Source: Hyphomicrobiales bacterium
GTDB taxonomy: Bacteria; Pseudomonadota; Alphaproteobacteria; Rhizobiales; Rhizobiaceae
NCBI GenBank assembly: GCA_900473205.1
Contig: UCLB01000012.1
Location: forward strand, 124,001 to 188,000
Length of the DNA stretch: 64,000 bases
Direction: 5' to 3'
Positions 56,929 to 64,000 of the stretch are shown in pieces (position 1 is the first letter of the stretch; each line of letters starts with the position of its first letter). Under the pieces are notes generated by a model, which had not been told where the DNA came from, searched no databases, and was given only the letters and a program-made list of their open reading frames with translations. The position numbers and the translations under genes were made by a program.

Positions 56929-59900
56929 TTACTTCTTCAGCTGTTCCTTGAGAGCAGCCAGTTTCGCGAAAGGTGAATCCGGATCAAGCGGCTTCTCCTT
57001 GCGGGGTGGTTTTGCCTCGAAACGCTGCTGACCCTGCGGCTTGCCGCCACGGTCGTTGCGATCTGGGCGATCCTTGCGCTCGCCACGGTCATGGCGATCG
57101 TTGCGATTATTATTGCCGCCATTGCGGTCTGGGCGGGCACCCTCGCGCTTACGGTCGCCGTCACGCTTGCGATCACCATCGCGGCTGGCATTGCCACGCG
57201 GCTGGCCCTGACGCTCTTCGCCGCCTTCTGCACGACGTTCGCCATGGTTGCGGTTGGCTGGGCGGCGGTTGTCGCTGCGCTGATTGTCGTTGCGGCCACC
57301 TGGGCGCCACAGAAGAACAGGCTTCGGCTCGACAGCTTCGGTCGCAACGGCGTCCGTTGCAGTCGCGTCGTCGGCCTTTGCCTCGACCGCTGCTTCAGCA
57401 ACAGCCTCGGCAGGAGCGGCAGCTTCTTCCGAGGTCGTCTGCGTGTCGGCATCGTCCTGAGAGGTTTCGTCGGCAGAGGCTTCTTCGGTGCCTGCAGCCT
57501 CCTCAGCAACGGTCTCGCCAGCATCTGCGCCCGGCTTGGCCGCATCGGCAGTCTGGCCACCGAGGAAGGCCGCAGCTTCTTCGGCGCTCACCTGATCGGC
57601 ACGGTAGCCGAGGCCCTTGAGGATTTCTTCCATGTCATCGAGCGTGGCACCCAGAATGGAGAGCATGGCTGTCGTCGTGGTGAAACGACGGCCGTCATAG
57701 GCACCTTCCGGACGCGGCTGCGTACCTGGCTTCCACTGCAACAGCGGACGGATGAGATCGGCCAGACGCTCGAGAATGTCGATACGCACCGCACGCTTGC
57801 CGAGGAAACGGAAGCCTGCGAGCTTGTAGAACATGCGCTCATAGCTGCTGTCGGTCACGACGGATGTGCGGCCAGCGGCCAGCACGGGAATAAGATCGCC
57901 GTAACCGGGCTTGCCCAGACCGTCATTCTTCAGGGCCCAAAGCAGCGTTACCAGCTCGGCAGGAGCGGGCTTGAGCAATGCAGGCAGGAAGACGTGGTAA
58001 GCGCCGAAGCGGATGCCATAGCGGCGCATGGAGGCGCGCGCATCCTGATCCAGCGTCTTTACCTCTTCGGTCACGTCGCGACGGAACAGCACGCCGAGAT
58101 TTTCCACCAGCTGGAAGGCGAGACCCTTTGCCAGACCCTGAAGGTCTTCGGCGCGGGAAATATCGTCCAGCGGCTTCAGCACAGTTGCGATCTGGTGGTT
58201 GACGAAGCGTTCGATACGGGCAACCGCATGGTCACGCGCATTTCCGCTCAACTGTTCATCCGCCAGGATGATGACGCGCGGCTTCATGATGTTGTCGCCA
58301 GCCGAAAGGCGTGCAACGGGCTCACCCAGCCAGCGCACAAGCCCATCCGAGCTTAACGCAAGATCGCCATTGCCGCTGGCATGCAGGCGCGCAGCCCGCG
58401 CCTCGTATTCCAGCGCAAGCGCCTTCTGCGCTGCTCCTTGCACAGCCTTGGCATCTGGCCCTTCAGCTCCGGCCACCGGTGTAAACCGGAAACCCGCCAA
58501 TTGGCCGACATGATGTCCTTCAACGAAGACATCACCATTCACACTGATTTCAGCTTCAAGCATCGCATTCTCTCTTAGGCGCCTCATGAGCACAGATGTC
58601 CTGCGATCAACAAAGCGTTTCGTCAACCTTTCATGTAGAGCATCGGACAATCGATCTTCGATTTCCCGCGTCTTTTCTTGCCAGTGTGTCGGATCGGCAA
58701 GCCATCCTGGGCGGTTTGATACATACGTCCATGTTCTGATCTGCGCAATCCTTGCAGAAAGCGTATCGATCTCTCCGTCGGTGCGGTCCGCCCGGCGCAC
58801 CTGTTCGGCCATGAAATCCTCGTTGACGGCACCGCGTTTGACGAGGTCGAAGTAGAGTGTCGAAATCAGGTCGGCATGTTGTGCAGGCGCGATGCGGCGA
58901 TAATCCGGCAACGCGCAAGCCTCCCACAGTTTTTCCACCCGCTCGGCATTGGTGGTGACGTCGATGATCTCAGGGTAACGCGACAGATATTCTAGCGCCT
59001 GCTGGTCGATGGCGGGCAAAGCGCGCGACAGTCCCTGAACGGTCGGGGCCGCATCGAGACTTCCGCGCAGATTGGCGATGGAGGAATAATCGAAATTCTT
59101 GGTGCGCCATTGCAGCACTTTGACCGCATCGAACTGATGCGATTCGACACGTTCGACCAGTTCGTCATCCAGCGGATCGACCCGACCCGTCACACCAAAG
59201 GTGCCATCGCGCAGATGGCGACCGGCGCGACCGGCGATCTGGCCCATTTCACCGGGATTGAGATTGCGGAACTGATAACCGTCGAATTTGCGGTCCTGCG
59301 CAAAGGCCACATGATCGACGTCGAGATTGAGGCCCATGCCGATGGCATCCGTCGCCACCAGATATTCGACGTCTCCATTCTGATAAAGCCCGACCTGCGC
59401 GTTGCGGGTGCGCGGCGACAGAGCGCCCAGCACAACGGCAGCACCGCCGCGCTGACGGCGCACCAGTTCGGCAATCGCGTAGACCTCTTCTGCGGAAAAG
59501 GCGACGATGGCCGTGCGCTGTGGCAGGCGGGTGATTTTCTTTTGTCCGGCATAAAACAGCTGTGACAGCCGGGGCCGCTCCACCACGACGATGCCGGGCA
59601 GCAGCTTTTCCAGAATGGGCCGCATGGTGCCGGCGCCCAAAAGCAGCGTTTCCTCGCGTCCGCGCAGATGCAGAATGCGGTCTGTGAAGATGTGGCCGCG
59701 CTCGAGGTCGCCAGCAAGCTGCACCTCATCTATAGCGACGAAGGCTGCGGTCGTTTCGCGCGGCATGGCCTCGACGGTGCAGACGGAATATTTCGCTTTG
59801 GGTGGAGAAATCTTCTCTTCACCGGTGACGAGCGCCACATTGGGCGCGCCGACCTTTTCCACCAGCCGCGTATAGACCTCGCGGGCAAGCAGCCGCAGGG

Positions 59901-60027
59901 GCAGGCCGATGACACCGCTTCCATGCGCGACCATGCGTTCAATGGCATAATGCGTCTTGCCGGTATTGGTCGGGCCAAGAACGGCCGTAACACCGCGGCC
60001 GCTCAAGATCATGGGGCGAAAATTCAA
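56929..60027 (-). CDS. SUV3-like RNA helicase with long low-complexity tail
   Basis: The 1032-residue product has superfamily-2 helicase motifs: Walker A GPTNTGKTH near residue 20, IDEVQLAGD (DEAD-like) near 97, LLLGAGT and QIAGRAGR near 260-270. This matches the SUV3/MgpS RNA helicase group found in Alphaproteobacteria. From about residue 830 the protein becomes low-complexity: first Ala/Glu/Thr-rich, then Asn/Asp/Arg-rich (NRNDRHDRGERKDRP-type), and it ends in FAKLAALKEQLKK. The start is a TTG at 60027; an ATG five codons further is an alternative. Its role is probably RNA turnover or ribosome-linked. Confidence 0.88.
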   Translation of the reverse strand: MNFRPMILSGRGVTAVLGPTNTGKTHYAIERMVAHGSGVIGLPLRLLAREVYTRLVEKVGAPNVALVTGEEKISPPKAKYSVCTVEAMPRETTAAFVAIDEVQLAGDLERGHIFTDRILHLRGREETLLLGAGTMRPILEKLLPGIVVVERPRLSQLFYAGQKKITRLPQRTAIVAFSAEEVYAIAELVRRQRGGAAVVLGALSPRTRNAQVGLYQNGDVEYLVATDAIGMGLNLDVDHVAFAQDRKFDGYQFRNLNPGEMGQIAGRAGRHLRDGTFGVTGRVDPLDDELVERVESHQFDAVKVLQWRTKNFDYSSIANLRGSLDAAPTVQGLSRALPAIDQQALEYLSRYPEIIDVTTNAERVEKLWEACALPDYRRIAPAQHADLISTLYFDLVKRGAVNEDFMAEQVRRADRTDGEIDTLSARIAQIRTWTYVSNRPGWLADPTHWQEKTREIEDRLSDALHERLTKRFVDRRTSVLMRRLRENAMLEAEISVNGDVFVEGHHVGQLAGFRFTPVAGAEGPDAKAVQGAAQKALALEYEARAARLHASGNGDLALSSDGLVRWLGEPVARLSAGDNIMKPRVIILADEQLSGNARDHAVARIERFVNHQIATVLKPLDDISRAEDLQGLAKGLAFQLVENLGVLFRRDVTEEVKTLDQDARASMRRYGIRFGAYHVFLPALLKPAPAELVTLLWALKNDGLGKPGYGDLIPVLAAGRTSVVTDSSYERMFYKLAGFRFLGKRAVRIDILERLADLIRPLLQWKPGTQPRPEGAYDGRRFTTTTAMLSILGATLDDMEEILKGLGYRADQVSAEEAAAFLGGQTADAAKPGADAGETVAEEAAGTEEASADETSQDDADTQTTSEEAAAPAEAVAEAAVEAKADDATATDAVATEAVEPKPVLLWRPGGRNDNQRSDNRRPANRNHGERRAEGGEERQGQPRGNASRDGDRKRDGDRKREGARPDRNGGNNNRNDRHDRGERKDRPDRNDRGGKPQGQQRFEAKPPRKEKPLDPDSPFAKLAALKEQLKK

Positions 60028-60330
60028 CGTACTATCCGTGAAATCGACTAACTGATTGTTTTACAACACATTCGGAAAACATTCCTCCGCGTCGTCCACC
60101 ACACATGGCAATCGCGGCGCGCAAAGGCAAGGAAGGAATGCATCAAAGCTGAATTTGCCGCGATTTTTGCGTCATAAACACGCAAAATGACGATTCGGAA
60201 CAGGCTGCGAACGAATCAGCGACGAATCGCAGACTCCGTCTGATTCAGCTTTTGTTCACGGCTATATCTGGGCGGCAGTGGTTCGACGCTCCACCAGATC
60301 GTGAATCGCGTTGTTTCAGGCTTTGTCATA
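60028..60330. other. 303-base intergenic region upstream of the helicase gene
   Basis: No gene. It has several inverted repeats. AATCGCGGC (60110-60118) pairs with GCCGCGATT (60157-60165) across 38 bases and is followed by a T-run on the plus strand. CGTCAT/ATGACG is nearby, and GAATCAG (60213-60219) is answered by CTGATTC (60240-60246). The helicase promoter must lie in here on the minus strand. Confidence 0.55.
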
Positions 60331-61545
60331 TTAGAGCGGTTGGCCAGCCAGCAGGCGTGGACCGTTGGGATCGGCAGTGCCTGCCGCCTGACCGATGAAA
60401 TAGGATTTGAGGCCCGGAATCCGGTCCACGATGCCAAGGCCGAAATCGCGCGCGATCCTGATCGGGCCGACATCGTTGGAAAACAGTCGGTTCAGCACAT
60501 CCGTGGTGATACCCATGCGCACCGTGTCAAACCGCCGCCAGGACTGGTAGCGCTCAAGCACGTTGAGCGATCCGATATCGAGACCAAGGCGATCTGACTC
60601 CACGATGGTTTCCGCCAAAGCGGCGACATCCTTGAAGCCGAGATTGAGGCCCTGGCCGGAAATCGGGTGGATGCCATGGGCGGCATCGCCCGCCAGCGCT
60701 AGACGCGGCGCCACGAAAGCCCGCGCCAGCGTGAGGCCGAGCGGAAAGGCCCGCCGTGGGCTGACTGGCCTGATCGGGCCGAGCTTGTGGCCGAAGCGGC
60801 GCTCCAGCTCTTCTTCGAACAGCAGATCGTCTGCGGCTACCAACAGGTCGGCGTCTGCGGTGCGTTCCGTCCAGACCAGCGACGAGCGATTGCCCTTGAG
60901 CGGCAGAATGGCGAAAGGGCCGGATGGAAGGAAATGTTCTTCGGCACAGCCATTGTGCGGGCGTTCATGCTCCACGGTCGTGACGATGCCAGATTGATCA
61001 TAGGCCCAGTGCACGGTCTTGATGCCAGCCATATCGCGCAGGGCCGAGCGAACGCCATCGCAGGCCACCAGCAACCGGGTCTCGAAGGTCGAGCCATCGG
61101 ACAGGGTGACCACATTGCTGCGATGTTGCGCTTCGAAGCCGGTGACACTGAGGCCATGGCGAATGGTAATGCCAAGCTTTTCGCAAACGCCACGCAGGGC
61201 GCCGACCATTGCGACATTGGGAATCATATGGGCAAAAGGCTGGCCCTCTGCGACTTCGCCATCAAAGGTCAGGAAGACGGGGCGCACGGGATCTGAGGTC
61301 TTAGAATCCGTCACGATCATTTTGTTGATGGGCTGGGCTTCCGGCAGAAGCTCGTCCCAGATTCCGAAGACTTGCAGCATGCGGGTGGCGGCGGCGATGA
61401 TGGCGGAGGCGCGCATGTCCTTTTTCCAGACATCCTTGGGGGCGGCCTCGATGACCTGCACATCCAGATGTGGAGCAGCCTGCTTGGTGGCCACCGCAAC
61501 GCTCAATCCGACATATCCGCCGCCGGCAACCACCACATCGAACAT
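60331..61545 (-). CDS. FAD-dependent ubiquinone hydroxylase (UbiH/Coq6 family)
   Basis: The 404-residue flavoprotein has the FAD motif VVVAGGGYVGLSVAVA at residue 4, the ACDGVRSALR block near 155 and LAGDAAHGIHPISGQGLNLGFKDV near 280. That is the UbiH/UbiF/UbiI/UbiL family, which hydroxylates the ubiquinone ring; which carbon is attacked cannot be said from sequence. The ATG at 61545 has GAGGAGA upstream. It is divergent from tesB. In Alphaproteobacteria one such enzyme can do more than one step. Confidence 0.88.
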   Translation of the reverse strand: MFDVVVAGGGYVGLSVAVATKQAAPHLDVQVIEAAPKDVWKKDMRASAIIAAATRMLQVFGIWDELLPEAQPINKMIVTDSKTSDPVRPVFLTFDGEVAEGQPFAHMIPNVAMVGALRGVCEKLGITIRHGLSVTGFEAQHRSNVVTLSDGSTFETRLLVACDGVRSALRDMAGIKTVHWAYDQSGIVTTVEHERPHNGCAEEHFLPSGPFAILPLKGNRSSLVWTERTADADLLVAADDLLFEEELERRFGHKLGPIRPVSPRRAFPLGLTLARAFVAPRLALAGDAAHGIHPISGQGLNLGFKDVAALAETIVESDRLGLDIGSLNVLERYQSWRRFDTVRMGITTDVLNRLFSNDVGPIRIARDFGLGIVDRIPGLKSYFIGQAAGTADPNGPRLLAGQPL

Positions 61546-61623
61546 CGCGTCTTCTCCTCGCATTCTTGTGAATATCACGCCTGCACTATAGATCATTCAT
61601 TTAGGTCTTCCTACAGCCGGAGC

Positions 61624-62517
61624 ATGTCGAAAATGTCGCGCCCTCTTGAAAATGCAGCCCCGCTCGAAAAACTGATTTCCACGCTGGATCTCGAAAAGCT
61701 CGAGGAAAATCTGTTTCGCGGTACAAGCCCGCAGGTTGGCTGGCAGCGCGTTTTCGGCGGGCAGGTCATCGCCCAGGCCCTGATGGCGGCGCAGCGCACC
61801 GTGAGTGACGACCGTTTCGTCCATTCGTTGCACGCCTATTTCATGCGCCCCGGCGACCCGAAAGTGCCGATCATCTATCAGGTCGATCGCATTCGCGATG
61901 GGGCGAGCTTTGCCACACGACGTATCGTCGCTATCCAGCACGGCCACGCGATTTTTTCCATGTCAGCGTCTTTCCAGATCGATGAGGGCGGTTTTGACCA
62001 TCAGGCTTCGATCCCCAAGGTGCCGCAGCCCGAGGACCTGATGAGCGAAGACCAGATGCGCGATGCGTTTCTCGCCAAGGCCCCGCCCGCAATCCGCAAA
62101 TATTGGGAAAACAAGCGCCCTATCGAGATCAGGCCGGTATCGCTGACCCATTACATCTCCAGGGAAAAGCTGGAGCCGCATCAGGACATTTGGGTGCGGG
62201 CCGTGGGCGATGTGCCTGCCGACCGGCATTATCAGGCCGCCGTTTTGGCCTATCTCTCGGATATGACGCTGCTCGATACCTCGCTTTACGCCCATGGCAC
62301 GACGATCTTCGACCCGGCCGTTCAGGCCGCAAGCCTTGACCATGCCATGTGGTTTCACCGCCCCTGCAAGCTGGATGACTGGCTGCTCTACACGCAGGAT
62401 AGCCCCAGCGCATCCGGCGCACGCGGGCTGACACGCGGCAGCCTGTTTACCCGCGATGGTGTGCTTGTGGCCTCCATGGCGCAGGAAGGTCTGATTCGCA
62501 AATTGGCAAATGATTAA
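61624..62517 (+). CDS. tesB: acyl-CoA thioesterase II
   Basis: The 297-residue double hot-dog enzyme has NLFRGTSPQVGWQRVFGGQV and HSLHAYFMRPGDP near the N-terminus and TRGSLFTRDGVLVASMAQEG at the C-terminus, the TesB signature with its catalytic Asp/Gln/Thr set. It hydrolyses medium- to long-chain acyl-CoA. The start at 61624 gives MSKMSRP; an ATG three codons later is an alternative. Open frame further upstream overlaps the ubiH-like gene and is spurious. Confidence 0.94.
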   Translation: MSKMSRPLENAAPLEKLISTLDLEKLEENLFRGTSPQVGWQRVFGGQVIAQALMAAQRTVSDDRFVHSLHAYFMRPGDPKVPIIYQVDRIRDGASFATRRIVAIQHGHAIFSMSASFQIDEGGFDHQASIPKVPQPEDLMSEDQMRDAFLAKAPPAIRKYWENKRPIEIRPVSLTHYISREKLEPHQDIWVRAVGDVPADRHYQAAVLAYLSDMTLLDTSLYAHGTTIFDPAVQAASLDHAMWFHRPCKLDDWLLYTQDSPSASGARGLTRGSLFTRDGVLVASMAQEGLIRKLAND

Positions 62518-62549
62518 ATAGTGGGCAATTTGTAAATTTTGCATATTAA

Positions 62550-63080
<531 letters not shown>

Positions 63081-63108
63081 GCACGGCTGACAGGGGAGTT
63101 TTCAAACC

Positions 63109-64000
63109 ATGCAATTCAACAAGATTTCCACACTCAGCGCGCTTGGCGCCAGTGCGGCGGCCCTTCTGGCCCCGATTGCAGCCTTCGCGCAGGATGCAGC
63201 GGCTCCAGCGGTAGCAGCAGCTGCTGCGGCACCCGTGCCTGACAAGGGCGACACCGCCTTCATGTTCCTTGCCACCATCCTCGTGCTGTTCATGATCATT
63301 CCGGGTCTGGGCCTGTTTTACGGTGGTCTGGTTCGCAGCAAGAACATGCTGTCGGTGCTGATGCAGGTCACGGTCATTGCTGCCAGCGTCATGATCATCT
63401 GGGTCGTCTACGGTTATTCCTTTGCCTTCGGCGGTTCCGAAAGCCCGTTCTTCGGTGGCTTCGCCAAGATGTTCCTGTCTGGCGTAACGAAGGACAGCAC
63501 GGCTGCGACCTTCTCGCAGGGCGTCGTCATTCCGGAATTCATCTTCGTGATGTTCCAGATGACATTTGCTGCCATCACACCGGCGCTGATCATCGGTGCC
63601 TTTGCTGAGCGCATCAAGTTCTCCGCTTCCATCCTGTTCTGCATTCTCTGGGTCACCTTCGTCTACTTCCCGATTGCCCACATGGTTTGGGACGCAAAGG
63701 GCTACCTCTTCGGCCTCGGCGCTCTCGACTTCGCTGGCGGCACGGTCGTTCACATCAACGCCGGTGTTGCCGGTCTGATCGGTGCGATCATGGTTGGCAA
63801 GCGCACGGGCTTCGGCAAGGACATGATGGCGCCTCACTCCATGACGCTGACCTATGTCGGTGCAGCCATGCTCTGGGTCGGCTGGTTCGGCTTCAACGCC
63901 GGTTCCAACCTCGAAGCTTCCAGCGGTGCGATGCTCGCAACCGTCAATACCTTCGTTGCAACGGCTGCTGCTATCCTGTCGTGGTGCGTGGTTGAAACCT
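63109..64000 (+). CDS. amtB: ammonium transporter AmtB, 3' end cut off by window
   Basis: The first 297 codons are visible and run off the right edge. A signal peptide (about residues 1-29, AFAQDAA) precedes the transporter, which shows LGLFYGGLVRSKNMLSVLM, TPALIIGAFAERIKFSA, FAGGTVVHINAGVAGLIGA and MLWVGWFGFNAGSNL. These include the periplasmic-vestibule and pore residues of the Amt/Mep/Rh family. It carries ammonium and is blocked by GlnK under high nitrogen. It is coupled to glnK in the same operon. The end of the gene is outside the window. Confidence 0.96.
   Translation, partial: MQFNKISTLSALGASAAALLAPIAAFAQDAAAPAVAAAAAAPVPDKGDTAFMFLATILVLFMIIPGLGLFYGGLVRSKNMLSVLMQVTVIAASVMIIWVVYGYSFAFGGSESPFFGGFAKMFLSGVTKDSTAATFSQGVVIPEFIFVMFQMTFAAITPALIIGAFAERIKFSASILFCILWVTFVYFPIAHMVWDAKGYLFGLGALDFAGGTVVHINAGVAGLIGAIMVGKRTGFGKDMMAPHSMTLTYVGAAMLWVGWFGFNAGSNLEASSGAMLATVNTFVATAAAILSWCVVET

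Overview
This 64 kb window is chromosomal DNA of a Rhizobiaceae alphaproteobacterium, most likely Agrobacterium or a close Rhizobium. The main reasons are a 2830-residue cyclic beta-1,2-glucan synthase (chvB/ndvB), the alphaproteobacterial order dapF-mtaB-ftsY-ispZ, the rhizobial acnA-ccmABCDG neighbourhood, several alphaproteobacterial DUF families (DUF1223, DUF2585, DUF2794) and rhizobial mosaic palindromes between genes. This attribution rests on family recognition and remembered gene order; no database search was run. No tRNA, rRNA, CRISPR array, prophage or insertion sequence was seen.

Layout. 1-8 kb: a DUF1232 fragment, pterin dehydratase, low-molecular-weight phosphatase, thpR, a tesA-like esterase divergent from a ybbA/ybbP-type ABC pair, a Bax-inhibitor-1 protein, DUF2794 and DUF1223. 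8-16 kb: aconitase, divergent from the cytochrome c maturation genes ccmABCDG, then a membrane diguanylate cyclase. 15.9-20.8 kb: a tight minus-strand operon dapF-mtaB-ftsY-ispZ-DUF2585. 21-31 kb: two small-protein genes, a metallo-beta-lactamase-fold hydrolase, then ffh, chorismate mutase, rpsP, rimM, trmD, an inverted TSUP permease gene, rplS and leuC. 31-41 kb: a transport and catabolism block (MFS carrier, NTF2-like protein, amino-acid ABC permease plus binding protein, beta-hydroxyacid dehydrogenase, aldehyde dehydrogenase, threonine-dehydratase-like lyase, L-2-hydroxyglutarate-oxidase-like enzyme, M20 amidohydrolase). 41.9-50.3 kb: chvB/ndvB. 50.6-64 kb: yggS, leuS-lptE-holA, the minus-strand genes for a SUV3-like helicase, an S4 protein and fdxA, a UbiH-like hydroxylase, tesB, and glnK-amtB running off the right edge.

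How the genes work together. Protein targeting is represented by both ffh and its receptor ftsY. Translation genes cluster around rpsP-rimM-trmD-rplS and leuS. Envelope functions come from ndvB, lptE and ispZ. glnK-amtB carries a convincing sigma-54 promoter and an NtrC-like palindrome, pointing to nitrogen control of ammonium uptake. The 31-41 kb block looks like accessory metabolism whose substrate cannot be fixed from sequence alone.

Most of the window is conserved housekeeping DNA. I found no convincing new multi-gene system. The points most worth following are small proteins, mosaic palindromic repeats (one inside the ccm operon, one made of four hairpins), an N/D/R-rich tail on the helicase, and the nitrogen-control promoter.
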